A DNA stretch of 56,946 nucleotides, from NCBI RefSeq assembly GCF_937912035.1, contig NZ_CALDPF010000052.1, positions 1 to 56,946 of the forward strand. The letters are read 5' to 3'. The translations under genes and the position numbers were made by a program. The notes beneath the pieces are model-generated. The model was not told the origin of the DNA, did not search any database, and saw only the letters and a program-made list of their open reading frames with translations. This document shows positions 33,515 through 41,910 of this stretch, piece after piece (the stretch's first letter is position 1; each line of letters begins with the position of its first letter). This stretch comes from an uncultured Bacteroides sp. (GTDB taxonomy: Bacteria > Bacteroidota > Bacteroidia > Bacteroidales > Bacteroidaceae).

Positions 33515-34165
33515 ATGAAAGAGATGAAAACAACAATTTTCAAAGGTATTATTTTTGGATTATCTGTATTGGGACTCTCACTATCTGCAAATGCAGAAGA
33601 CTATGTAAACGAAAACAGCAATGTTTCTACCAAGAAGGTACTTGTCATCGGTCTGGATAACGTAAACTCAAACTACTTTCCACAAAGTATGATTACAGAA
33701 GAAACAGGCATACCAACCGACAGTATCAGCTACACTTATAACAAGATTATCACAAACAACATTATCCAGTCAAACAAAGACAAGGATTATACGTTTGTTT
33801 CCCCGGTTGTTTCATCCGAAATAAACGAAATCATAGACAACATTCAGCTGAAAGGGGAGGAGGAAGAAAGATATATCGATCTCAGCAGTATCGACAATAA
33901 TGAATATCATCGACTTATTGATGCCTCAAACGCCGACTATGTACTGTTCTTGAATCAGCACTATTTGAAATGGCAGGAAAAGCCTTTAAGAACACTTTTC
34001 CACTTTGTAAGTTACTCGCTGTATGACAAAAACCAGAAAGAAATCACAAAGGGAAATAACTATTTCACTTGCATGAACCTCGAAAAAGCAGACAAATTGA
34101 GCAAGGCTAGCCGTAAGAGTTCATCAAAAATAGCCTCAACCGTAATAAAAAGCATAAAGAAATAA
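33515..34165 (+). CDS. Secreted protein of unknown function
   Basis: I do not recognise this 216-residue product. It has a signal peptide (FKGIIFGLSVLGLSLSANA, cut before EDY) and no lipobox. The mature part begins KKVLVIGLDNVNSNYFPQSM and has a central acidic segment (KGEEEERYIDLSSID). A Lys/Ser-rich tail ends KASRKSSSKIASTVIKSIKK. The pattern recalls small secreted Bacteroidales proteins of the periplasmic DUF type. ATG 33515 or ATG 33524 may be the start. A shared terminator lies downstream. Confidence 0.72.
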   Translation: MKEMKTTIFKGIIFGLSVLGLSLSANAEDYVNENSNVSTKKVLVIGLDNVNSNYFPQSMITEETGIPTDSISYTYNKIITNNIIQSNKDKDYTFVSPVVSSEINEIIDNIQLKGEEEERYIDLSSIDNNEYHRLIDASNADYVLFLNQHYLKWQEKPLRTLFHFVSYSLYDKNQKEITKGNNYFTCMNLEKADKLSKASRKSSSKIASTVIKSIKK

Positions 34166-34215
34166 TTGATTGAAATTCTTTTAGGGACACTTCTAATAAT
34201 TACCATATCATAATT

Positions 34216-34262
34216 ATGATACGATCATGCCGCGACTGTTGCATGTATCGTATCATTTTTTA
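34216..34262. terminator. Bidirectional terminator
   Basis: ATGATACGAT (34216-34225) pairs with ATCGTATCAT (34247-34256), and ATGC pairs with GCAT inside. A T-run follows on plus; the minus-strand small gene stops at its edge. Confidence 0.85.
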
Positions 34263-34394
34263 TTTCACACGTCTGTTCAACTGATTGTTAGCCTTTTCCG
34301 GCTTGGACTTTCCAATACGTTTGCCACTGCTTTTTTTCTTTGCTCCCTGCTTGGCCTTGAAAGCAAAAGGATTATTATTCTTTTTTATCGGCAT
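34260..34394 (-). CDS. Small highly basic 44-residue protein
   Basis: A short gene between two plus-strand genes. Its product starts MPIKKNNNPFAFKAKQ and ends NNQLNRRVK. It has 12 Lys and 3 Arg in 44 residues, and no Asp and only one Glu, so it should bind nucleic acid or the ribosome. Support is strong for its size: a consensus promoter (34420-34450, minus), an ATG about 20 nt after the expected transcription start, and a terminator hairpin right after the stop codon. I cannot name a family, but short Lys-rich proteins with an NNPFAFKAKQGAKKK-like core seem widespread in Bacteroidales. Confidence 0.8.
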   Translation of the reverse strand: MPIKKNNNPFAFKAKQGAKKKSSGKRIGKSKPEKANNQLNRRVK

Positions 34395-34419
34395 AATGGA
34401 TATAAATTTTAATGCGGAA

Positions 34420-34450
34420 CAAATTTACTGTATTTTTATTTTATGTCAAA
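34420..34450 (-). promoter_or_regulatory. Consensus promoter of the small basic protein gene
   Basis: On the minus strand: TTTG (34447-34450), 19 nt, TAAATTTG (34420-34427). Confidence 0.8.
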
Positions 34451-34505
34451 ACACGTTTTCAGTCAAAAAATATTCATTTTATTACCGAAATAAGAAAATA
34501 TACTT

Positions 34506-34513
34506 TACTTTTG
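34506..34513 (+). promoter_or_regulatory. -7 element for cysE
   Basis: TACTTTTG followed by C, 28 nt before the cysE ATG. Confidence 0.55.
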
Positions 34514-34541
34514 CCAATAATATAATAAAAATCAGAGCAAT

Positions 34542-35435
34542 ATGACCTTATTTGATTATTCGCATATACTTACAGACATTGTTGACAAATTGTCGGACAA
34601 CAACTCTTACCGCGGACTTTTCCACCAACATAAGGACGGAGAGCCTTTACCTTCGGGAAAAGCCCTGGAAGAAATCATCGACTTGTCAAGGGCAATATTG
34701 TTTCCGGGATATTTCGGAAAGTCGAATATCAACAGCCAGAACATAAACTATCATATCGGAGTCAATCTGGAAAGACTGTTCGAGCTGCTTACCGAACAGA
34801 TCCAAGCCGGTCTGTGCTTCGGAGTAGAGAACAACGGAATGGAAACAAAAGACGAACCTTGCCGCGATACGGCTGCCCATATTGCATCTGAATTTATCAG
34901 CCGTCTGCCTGAAATAAGGAGTATTCTTGCTACGGATGTGGAAGCTGCATATTACGGCGATCCTGCTGCGACATGTTTTGGGGAAATAATCTGCTGTTAC
35001 CCGATTATAAGGGCGATTACAAACTATAGAATAGCACACGAACTATATACTCTGAATGTTCCTCTCATACCAAGAATAATAACCGAAATGGCACACTCGG
35101 AAACTGGTATTGATATTCATCCGGGAGCCACGATAGGGCATCACTTCACAATAGACCATGGAACGGGTGTGGTAATAGGGGCGACATGTATCATAGGCAA
35201 CAATGTGAAACTGTATCAGGGTGTTACCCTCGGAGCAAAGAGTTTCCCTATGGACGAAAACGGAAATCCTATAAAGGGAATACCAAGACATCCTATACTT
35301 GAAGATGATGTTGTGGTTTATTCAAACGCTACAATCCTTGGACGTATCACGATAGGAAAGGGGGCAACCATCGGAGGAAATATCTGGGTTACCGAAAGCG
35401 TTCCGGCCGGGGCACGCATAGTGCAAAGGAAATGA
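34542..35435 (+). CDS. cysE: Serine O-acetyltransferase
   Basis: CysE acetylates L-serine with acetyl-CoA, the first step of cysteine synthesis. The 297-residue product has an N-terminal helical domain (about 1-180) and a left-handed beta-helix of hexapeptide repeats. The active-site motif HPGATIGHHFTIDHGTGVVIG is at about residues 190-210, and VTLGAKSF and HPILEDDVVVYSNATILG follow. It is longer than E. coli CysE in the N-terminal domain, as in the EpsC-like group. It ends before a strong hairpin shared with the convergent sialidase gene. Confidence 0.94.
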   Translation: MTLFDYSHILTDIVDKLSDNNSYRGLFHQHKDGEPLPSGKALEEIIDLSRAILFPGYFGKSNINSQNINYHIGVNLERLFELLTEQIQAGLCFGVENNGMETKDEPCRDTAAHIASEFISRLPEIRSILATDVEAAYYGDPAATCFGEIICCYPIIRAITNYRIAHELYTLNVPLIPRIITEMAHSETGIDIHPGATIGHHFTIDHGTGVVIGATCIIGNNVKLYQGVTLGAKSFPMDENGNPIKGIPRHPILEDDVVVYSNATILGRITIGKGATIGGNIWVTESVPAGARIVQRK

Positions 35436-35459
35436 TACAACATTGAGCCATACAGAAAT

Positions 35460-35503
35460 AAAATACTCCGGTACTTCACTAACTGCTGTACCGGAGTATT
35501 TTC
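35460..35503. terminator. Bidirectional terminator between cysE and the sialidase
   Basis: A perfect 15-bp stem (35460-35474 with 35488-35502), with A/T-rich flanks serving both directions. Confidence 0.9.
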
Positions 35504-35524
35504 GGTTTATAAAATCGAGAAAGC

Positions 35525-37135
35525 TTACTTTAAAATCCATTCCAATGGTAAAGAAATGAAATTCATGGAATAATGGTCACTCATTGTTCCATCCTCGTAG
35601 TATATACCTATTGAGCCATCTTCACATTTCACTATAGTGGAATATGCTCCAGGAAGGCTGTTAAACACGTATTTGTACGGCCATGTTTTTCCCTTATCCT
35701 TGCTGGCATAAATTGTAAGGTTCCGGCGATCTTCGGCATTTGGCATTGTATGCAGATATATATCCTCGGAATATACCAGCATATCGGCATTACAGCTGTT
35801 ACCCCACAAATCCTTATTCGTATAACCATTGCCCCAAGTAAGTCCTCCATCATGCGAGACATTGAATCCCCTTTCTCCACTACGACGTGTAGATATTATT
35901 ACCGTACCGTCATGCTCTTCCACAAGCTTAGCCTCATCACCGCCCTTGAAGACAGCATTTTTTGATACATTCCAAGTCTTTCCTTCATCGTCAGAATAAA
36001 TAATATAATTGTAATACGGCCAATCAGAGAATTTACAAACCATGGCAAACATTATTCTACCGTTTGCAGATTTTCTTTTCTGATGTTTAAGACACAATCC
36101 TTTACCTGACGTGACAAACAAGCCCTGAAGTTTTGCAGAAGCATCCTTATATGATGCATCGTATATCATATCTGATATCTCACGAGGACGTTCCCATGTC
36201 TTGCCTCCGTCGCTACTCGATGTCTGATAAACTCTGATACGCTCATCGTATGTAGAACGCTGATACCTGCGGTCAGCAGCCATAAGGCAGATTATCTTGC
36301 CTGAAGGGGTCTCTACAATTGCTGCATCACCATATCCATAGTCAGGTCCCTGGTTATTTATACTGTCATGATACTCTCCGGCAATAGTTTTGGCATCACT
36401 CCATGTAACACCATTATCATCACTATACCTTGCCACCAGATCAATCTTGTTTGGCAAGTCATCATTGCTGTTATATCGTCTGTCTGTTACGGTCAGTATA
36501 CGTCCTTTATACTGTTTATTCCCAAGAACAATCATTGCCGGTATTCTATAAAACTCAGAACCGCTGTCCCATGGATTGAACAGCATAGTCTGTATTTCGT
36601 ATATACAGGTTGTGCCTTTCGGATTTCCTGATTCCAGTGACATTAGAGTTCCGTCCTTGAACAAGAGACCTTCGCATGAAGAATCTATCTGGTTACCGAT
36701 ATTTGCACCAGACGAAATATCTGCTGTCAACCACAGATAATTCACATCTTTCAACGGAACGTAATTCGAAGAAAAACGAATTTCAAAACTTTCTGACTTT
36801 GCAGAAGAAGGCACAGAACTTTCTGCAAGAAGGATAGAATAATCCTTGATGTCACCGTTCAGGAATGGTGTCTGTGTGGCATATACTTTAAGTGATGAAA
36901 TGTCTCCCAAATCAGTAGTACCGTCCAATGAAACTTTAATTCCTGATAGGAGAGGAGCTTCTTTTTGTAAATCTCTTTTCAGATTAATTCGCAATAAAAT
37001 ATGGTCCTTGTTACCTTTACCAGCTGTCAGGAAACCTTGATCAACGGTAATATCTGTAATGCCATTATTAGTAGCATTAACAACAGATGAACCTAACAAC
37101 AAAGAAAATAGAAATAAAATTGATTTAATTTTCAT
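35525..37135 (-). CDS. nanH: Exo-alpha-sialidase (GH33)
   Basis: The 536-residue secreted enzyme cleaves terminal sialic acid from host glycans. A signal peptide (to VNA, about residue 21) leads to an N-terminal BNR-sialidase domain. The six-blade propeller follows, with the Arg-containing FRIP-type motif FYRIPAM (about 199-205) and five Asp boxes: SDDNGVTW, SSDGGKTW, SDDEGKTW, SHDGGLTW and SKDKGKTW. The likely acid/base Asp is in TVTDRRY, and the nucleophilic Tyr in PGAYSTIV. Length matches B. fragilis NanH (about 540). It is transcribed with the sulfatase gene 34 bp upstream. Confidence 0.94.
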   Translation of the reverse strand: MKIKSILFLFSLLLGSSVVNATNNGITDITVDQGFLTAGKGNKDHILLRINLKRDLQKEAPLLSGIKVSLDGTTDLGDISSLKVYATQTPFLNGDIKDYSILLAESSVPSSAKSESFEIRFSSNYVPLKDVNYLWLTADISSGANIGNQIDSSCEGLLFKDGTLMSLESGNPKGTTCIYEIQTMLFNPWDSGSEFYRIPAMIVLGNKQYKGRILTVTDRRYNSNDDLPNKIDLVARYSDDNGVTWSDAKTIAGEYHDSINNQGPDYGYGDAAIVETPSGKIICLMAADRRYQRSTYDERIRVYQTSSSDGGKTWERPREISDMIYDASYKDASAKLQGLFVTSGKGLCLKHQKRKSANGRIMFAMVCKFSDWPYYNYIIYSDDEGKTWNVSKNAVFKGGDEAKLVEEHDGTVIISTRRSGERGFNVSHDGGLTWGNGYTNKDLWGNSCNADMLVYSEDIYLHTMPNAEDRRNLTIYASKDKGKTWPYKYVFNSLPGAYSTIVKCEDGSIGIYYEDGTMSDHYSMNFISLPLEWILK

Positions 37136-37169
37136 CGTACAAAAAATTTAAAGTGTGAATAACAATATT

Positions 37170-38681
37170 TTATTGGGGAATAACAGGTATTAAAGATTTG
37201 TCATCCTTTCCTATAGGATACTGAGCGCCTTCCAGTTCAAGCCTTTTCACCATCAACTTGCACAGCTTTCTTACTTTATCACGGTTCTCCGATGCCACAT
37301 CGTTTTTCTCATACGGATCATCAGCCAGATTATACAGTTTATACGACGGTACACCATCCTTATCCGGATTATAATAATAAATCAGTTTCCAGTCGCCTTT
37401 TCTGTACGTAGTGAAATAGTTTCCACGGTGTTCGTGAGGGAAATGTATCAATAAATCATCCCTACGGTTTCTGTCTTTTTTTCCGGCAAAAAGTTTCTTC
37501 AAGTCACTTCCGTCAAGTACATGACCTTTCGGAGCCTCTACACCTGCAATGGAAAGCACAGTAGGGTAGATATCCATTATTGTACCCATCTGTGTCTGCA
37601 CATAATTCCGCGCGACAGGATATTCTTTCTGGAACTTGTTCGTATCATCAGGTTTAGCCCATGCGGCAATGAACGGTACACGTACTCCTCCCTCATATTC
37701 AGCTCCTTTCTTACCTTTCAGCGGTGCTGACGAGCCATAATCAGCCGCACCACCAAGAGGAGCGTTACTGCCGTTATCGCCCAGGAATATAATCATAGTA
37801 TTCTCGGCTATTCCCATTTCGTTCAGCTTGTCCAACAAATCACCAAGGGATTTGTCCATACCTTCCACAAGTGCGGCAAAAGCTCGAGCGTCATCCTTCT
37901 TTATACGGGGATAATTATCTATAAAACGTTTATCTACATCAAGCGGAGTATGTACCGCATAGTGCGACATATTCAGATAGAAAGGTTTTCCTTCTGCCAC
38001 AGCCTTTTGTATTTCCTTAACAGCCTCTAGAGTAAGCGCATCTGAAAGAAAAGTATCAGTTCCGTGATATTTATCCAAATTGGGTACAGCTCTTTTCCTG
38101 TTGCCTGCAATATGTCCATATCCGTTTTCACCCAAATAACTTCCAGGTTCACCTATAGATGAACCTCCCACATTTACATCAAAACCCAGTTTAATAGGGT
38201 CTTCACCCTCACTGCCGAAACATCCGAAATGCGCCTTACCGATATGTATTGTCTTATAGCCTGCCTTGCTAAGTACAAGTGGATAAATCATATCTGTACG
38301 TTCAAGTCCCCTCCAGTTCCATTCATACGGCCCGTACGTATCGCGGTTATTGCTTTCAGAGTTAATCCAGTTTGTTGTGTGATGTCGTGCCGCATTCTGT
38401 CCAGTCATCATCGATGTCCTCGACGGCGAGCTCACGCTTTGTGCATAAAACGTAGAGAAACGCACTCCCTGTGAAGCTAGACGCTCCATATTCGGAGTTC
38501 GATACCACTCATTAAGCGGTTGCATTTCAGGTTCACCGGATTTATTTATGATAAAAGGTACAGAAGTATCCATCAGTCCCATGTCGTCAACCAGAAATAC
38601 TATGATGTTCGGTCTGTCCTGTGCCGAAAGTAAAGAAAGGAATGGCATACATGACAAGGATGTGATTATAGATTTTTTCAT
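37170..38681 (-). CDS. Secreted sulfatase, Ser-type formylglycine site
   Basis: The 503-residue S1-type sulfatase removes sulfate esters from glycans. It has a signal peptide (to LLSA, about residue 20) and the metal-binding VDDMG (residues 31-35). The catalytic signature is SSPSRTSMMTG (84-94). Ser84 is the residue turned into formylglycine, so the radical-SAM maturase anSME is required. GKAHFG, HYAVHTPLDVD and FLGDNGSNAPLGG supply the other active-site residues. The sulfated sugar position is not predictable here. As first gene of an operon with the sialidase it fits desulfation and desialylation of mucin-type glycans. Confidence 0.93.
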   Translation of the reverse strand: MKKSIITSLSCMPFLSLLSAQDRPNIIVFLVDDMGLMDTSVPFIINKSGEPEMQPLNEWYRTPNMERLASQGVRFSTFYAQSVSSPSRTSMMTGQNAARHHTTNWINSESNNRDTYGPYEWNWRGLERTDMIYPLVLSKAGYKTIHIGKAHFGCFGSEGEDPIKLGFDVNVGGSSIGEPGSYLGENGYGHIAGNRKRAVPNLDKYHGTDTFLSDALTLEAVKEIQKAVAEGKPFYLNMSHYAVHTPLDVDKRFIDNYPRIKKDDARAFAALVEGMDKSLGDLLDKLNEMGIAENTMIIFLGDNGSNAPLGGAADYGSSAPLKGKKGAEYEGGVRVPFIAAWAKPDDTNKFQKEYPVARNYVQTQMGTIMDIYPTVLSIAGVEAPKGHVLDGSDLKKLFAGKKDRNRRDDLLIHFPHEHRGNYFTTYRKGDWKLIYYYNPDKDGVPSYKLYNLADDPYEKNDVASENRDKVRKLCKLMVKRLELEGAQYPIGKDDKSLIPVIPQ

Positions 38682-38707
38682 ATATAAGTTATTAGAAGTA
38701 AGTATCG

Positions 38708-38715
38708 CAAAGGTA
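38708..38715 (-). promoter_or_regulatory. -7 element of the sulfatase-sialidase operon
   Basis: On the minus strand TACCTTTG followed by C, 27 nt before the sulfatase ATG. No good TTTG at -33, which is usual for activator-dependent promoters. Confidence 0.6.
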
Positions 38716-38775
38716 TGGAAATTATTCTATTTGACCATATTGTAAACACTAAATATCATGACAAGAAAGGATTAA

Positions 38776-38880
38776 TACCTTTAAATATTCTATAAATACA
38801 ACCTATGTTTTTATAAATACAAGTTATATTTATAAAGATACAAGTTGTATTTACATATATATAAGATATACTTATATAAA
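38776..38880. repeat. Phased 21-bp repeat array between sulfatase and esterase
   Basis: TACAA(s)(T/C)T-type units begin at 38797, 38818 and 38839, with degenerate units at 38860 and 38776, all in exact 21-bp register. The best copies contain the small palindrome ATACAAGTTGTAT. The array lies 60-165 bp upstream of the sulfatase -7 and 70-175 bp upstream of the esterase -7. An operator array for an activator shared by both directions is the simplest reading. Confidence 0.7.
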
Positions 38881-38950
38881 ACTTCTAGATGTTATTCTAA
38901 ATTTGAGCAATAAACAGTTTTAATATTTTTCGAATATAACTGTTATTGCC

Positions 38951-38958
38951 TAACTTTG
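38951..38958 (+). promoter_or_regulatory. -7 element of the esterase gene
   Basis: TAACTTTG; the -33 position reads TTTT (38927-38930) at a 20-nt spacing. Confidence 0.55.
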
Positions 38959-39009
38959 TGACTTGTGAAAAAAATTAACCTGATTACAAACTGACAATAT
39001 CTGAAAATC

Positions 39010-39783
39010 ATGAAAAAATTAAGTTTCCTGTTTTTGTTGTTAATATCTAATATCAATATCATCTTAGCACAGGATTTATACGAGAAAAAAGTTTTTGTCT
39101 CTCAAAGTGGTGACAGTATTAATTATCGTCTGCTTACCCCTGAAAATCAAATAAAAGGTAAAAAATATCCATTGGTATTATTTTTACATGGTGCCGGAGA
39201 AAGAGGAAGTGACAACCAGAAGCAATTGACTCATGGTGGACAGATGTTTTTAAATCCTGTAAATCGTGAAAAATATCCGGCATTTGTCTTATTCCCTCAG
39301 TGTCCTGAAAACGCTTATTGGGCTTATAGTGTTCGTCCTGGTTCTTTTATACCCGAACAGATGCCACAAAACGAGGAAATGCCTATTACATTTCAGACGG
39401 TAAAAGAAATGTTGGATAGTTACTTAACAAATCCTGCCGTGGATAAATCAAGAATCTACATAATAGGACTGTCTATGGGTGCCATGGGAACATTTGATAT
39501 GGTAGCCCGTTTCCCTGGTATTTTCGCTGCTGCAATACCTATTTGCGGTACGGTAAATCCCCAAAGATTGTCTGTCGCCAAAGATGTAAATTTCAGAATA
39601 TTTCATGGTGATGCGGACAATGTCGTGCCGGTAGAAGGATCAAGAGAAGCATATAAAGCATTGAAAGCCACAGGCGCATCAGTGGAATATATAGAATTCC
39701 CTGGATGCAATCATGGCAGCTGGAATCCGGCCTTCAATTATCCGGACTTTATGGAATGGCTTTTCAAACAAAAGAAAAAATAA
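39010..39783 (+). CDS. Secreted alpha/beta-hydrolase (esterase / prolyl-oligopeptidase-like)
   Basis: The 257-residue protein has a signal peptide (to ILAQ, about residue 21) and an alpha/beta-hydrolase fold. The oxyanion segment FLHGAGERG is followed by the nucleophile elbow GLSMG (about residues 156-160), the acid Asp in HGDADNVV and the catalytic His in CNHGSW. It resembles the PHB-depolymerase-like and dienelactone-hydrolase-like esterases of gut Bacteroides. Being divergent from the sulfatase-sialidase operon and next to the shared 21-bp array, it may remove O-acyl groups from the same glycans. That role is inference. Confidence 0.85.
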   Translation: MKKLSFLFLLLISNINIILAQDLYEKKVFVSQSGDSINYRLLTPENQIKGKKYPLVLFLHGAGERGSDNQKQLTHGGQMFLNPVNREKYPAFVLFPQCPENAYWAYSVRPGSFIPEQMPQNEEMPITFQTVKEMLDSYLTNPAVDKSRIYIIGLSMGAMGTFDMVARFPGIFAAAIPICGTVNPQRLSVAKDVNFRIFHGDADNVVPVEGSREAYKALKATGASVEYIEFPGCNHGSWNPAFNYPDFMEWLFKQKKK

Positions 39784-39798
39784 ACTCAAAATCAGCAA

Positions 39799-40680
39799 TC
39801 ACCCCTTCCTGGCAGCAATATATACTCCAAGCATTACCAATATAACACCGGCTACGGCATAGCCGGTCAAGGTTTCATCAAGAAAAATGGACGCTGCAAC
39901 TGTTGTAAACAATGGGTTAAGATACAGATAGTTAGATGACATTATAGTGCCTATACGCATCAGTACCACATTCCATACAACGAAGCATACAAGTGAGGCC
40001 AAAACACTAAGAAACATTATGTTAAGAAATACCTCATAGCGAAGAAAACCTTCGACAGGGAATGAAGGCGGATTGACTACAAATGTGGGCAGAACACATA
40101 AAGCTCCGTAAAAGAAAACTTTCCTTGTAATAAAGACCGAGTTATATTTCTTCGAAAGTTTGTTTATTATCAGGCTATAGAATGCCCACGACAATGCAGC
40201 GGCAAGTGTCAGCAAGTCTCCTACGGGCGACAACTTCAGAATGACACTGCCGTTGAATATAAGAATAGCCACACCAACCAGTGCGACTAATGATCCTACA
40301 GCCCATCCACGCCCCACTTTACTGTCTTTGTTTACCCAAAGAGACATAGCGGTTGTTATCAGCGGAGTTATGCATATAATAAAAGCAACATTAGTGGTCT
40401 GAGTAAACTGCAATGCCGTATTTTCCGTGATAAAATACAGTGTACCACCAGTCAGTCCGGCTGCCAGTAAAGTAAGCTCGTCTTTTACATTCTCGGAAAA
40501 TATCCTGCGCGGCGAAATAAACCATATTCCGATATACGCAATCACAAAGCGTATAAAGAAAATCTCATGAGGAGTCAAACCATTGTTTATCAGAACTTTT
40601 GTAGATATAAATGTGGTTCCCCAAACAGCTACCGTCAGTATCGCCAGAATATGATATTTAGCATTGTGCAAACTTGTCAT
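39799..40680 (-). CDS. EamA/DMT-family transporter
   Basis: The 293-residue inner-membrane protein has ten hydrophobic segments in two homologous EamA halves. The first begins AILTVAVWGTTFISTKVLI and the second TLAAALSWAFYSLIINKLS. DMT proteins of this type export metabolites or amino acids; the substrate cannot be inferred. A minus-strand -7 element TAATTTTG (40704-40711) lies 23 nt before the ATG. It converges with the esterase gene, and only 15 bp separate the stop codons. Confidence 0.9.
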   Translation of the reverse strand: MTSLHNAKYHILAILTVAVWGTTFISTKVLINNGLTPHEIFFIRFVIAYIGIWFISPRRIFSENVKDELTLLAAGLTGGTLYFITENTALQFTQTTNVAFIICITPLITTAMSLWVNKDSKVGRGWAVGSLVALVGVAILIFNGSVILKLSPVGDLLTLAAALSWAFYSLIINKLSKKYNSVFITRKVFFYGALCVLPTFVVNPPSFPVEGFLRYEVFLNIMFLSVLASLVCFVVWNVVLMRIGTIMSSNYLYLNPLFTTVAASIFLDETLTGYAVAGVILVMLGVYIAARKG

Positions 40681-40703
40681 ATCGTCTTTATAAATTTACA
40701 CCG

Positions 40704-40711
40704 CAAAATTA
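40704..40711 (-). promoter_or_regulatory. -7 element for the EamA gene
   Basis: On the minus strand TAATTTTG followed by C. Confidence 0.5.
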
Positions 40712-40766
40712 GATATTTTTCAACATTAATCACTGATAAATTCTACTATATAAGAGTTATCATGCA

Positions 40767-40774
40767 TATATTTG
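40767..40774 (+). promoter_or_regulatory. -7 element for the threonine aldolase gene
   Basis: TATATTTG followed by C, 26 nt before the ATG; the -33 position reads TTCT. Confidence 0.55.
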
Positions 40775-40800
40775 CACACGAATTATAAAATCATTCAACA

Positions 40801-41826
40801 ATGTTATACTTTTACACAGACTATATGGAAGGGGCACACCCGGAAGTGATGCGCCGACTTATGGAGACTAATCTTGAACATACCACAGGATATGGCTCCG
40901 ACCAATATACACAGAAAGCAAAACAGCTTATCAGAGAGGCTTGCGGACAGCCTGAAGCTGCCGTACATTTCCTTGTGGGAGGTACACAGACCAATGCCAC
41001 AGTTATAGACGCACTGCTAAGACATCACGAAGGAGTACTGGCTGCCGAAAGCGCACATATAAATGTTCATGAATCGGGAGCGATAGAGGCTACAGGACAC
41101 AAAGTACTGACTCTACCCCAATATGAAGGCAAAATCAAGGCTGAAGATATAGAGAAATATATATCCGATTTCTACCGCGACGAGACTTACGAACACATGG
41201 TTGCCCCGGGAATGGTTTATATCTCTCATCCTACAGAATACGGGACACTATACAGTCTTGAGGAACTGGAAAGCATAAGCCGTGTATGTCGTAAGGCAGA
41301 TATTCCACTTTATATGGACGGAGCAAGACTAGGTTACGGTCTGGCGGCAGAAGGAACAGACGTAACACTGAAAGATGTGGCAAGGCTGTGTGATGTGTTC
41401 TACATAGGAGGAACAAAGGTTGGTGCCCTCTTCGGTGAGGCTGTAGTTGCAGCAAATCCGAAACGTCTGCCTCATTTCTTTCCTCTGATAAAACAGCACG
41501 GTGCACTGCTGGCAAAAGGAAGACTGCAGGGAATCCAGTTTGATACACTGTTCACCGACGGATTATATCTGAACATCGCAAAACATGCTGTCCTCATGGC
41601 AATGAAACTGAAACAAGCTTTCAAGGACAAAGGATATAAGATTTATATAGACTCGCCTACAAACCAGCAGTTCGTATGTCTGCCAAACACAGAGATTGAC
41701 AGACTTTCACCTCATGCCGGATTTGAGCTCTGGGGACCGCGCGGAGAGAAGGAAACAGTAGTAAGATTTGTCACCAGTTGGGCCACACGCGAAGAAGACG
41801 TGGACGCTTTTATAGAATTATTATAA
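40801..41826 (+). CDS. ltaE: Low-specificity L-threonine aldolase
   Basis: PLP-dependent enzyme that splits L-threonine or L-allo-threonine to glycine and acetaldehyde. The 341-residue product belongs to the beta-eliminating-lyase/threonine aldolase family. It shows SDQYTQKA near the N-terminus, the cofactor Asp in LYMDGARLGYG (about residues 170-180) and the PLP lysine in FYIGGTKVGALFGEA (about 200-214). It is monocistronic with its own -7 element. The acetaldehyde link to deoC in this window is chemical, not regulatory. Confidence 0.93.
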   Translation: MLYFYTDYMEGAHPEVMRRLMETNLEHTTGYGSDQYTQKAKQLIREACGQPEAAVHFLVGGTQTNATVIDALLRHHEGVLAAESAHINVHESGAIEATGHKVLTLPQYEGKIKAEDIEKYISDFYRDETYEHMVAPGMVYISHPTEYGTLYSLEELESISRVCRKADIPLYMDGARLGYGLAAEGTDVTLKDVARLCDVFYIGGTKVGALFGEAVVAANPKRLPHFFPLIKQHGALLAKGRLQGIQFDTLFTDGLYLNIAKHAVLMAMKLKQAFKDKGYKIYIDSPTNQQFVCLPNTEIDRLSPHAGFELWGPRGEKETVVRFVTSWATREEDVDAFIELL

Positions 41827-41843
41827 GAAACACCGCTAAATCG

Positions 41844-41874
41844 TTGATTAAGCGACTGAAATTACGTAATTTTG
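41844..41874 (+). promoter_or_regulatory. Promoter of the rRNA methyltransferase gene
   Basis: TTG (41844-41846), 20 nt, TAATTTTG (41867-41874). The -7 box lies inside the first of two identical palindromes. Confidence 0.7.
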
Positions 41875-41900
41875 TACCCTAAAACAAAATTACGTAATTT
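41859..41900. promoter_or_regulatory. Paired 14-bp palindromes over promoter and start site
   Basis: AAATTACGTAATTT occurs at 41859-41872 (overlapping the -7 box) and again at 41887-41900 (just past the expected transcription start), 28 bp centre to centre. Together they make a larger dyad with a 12-bp spacer. This is the layout of a repressor operator. Confidence 0.7.
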
Positions 41901-41910
41901 TTTTTCAAAC

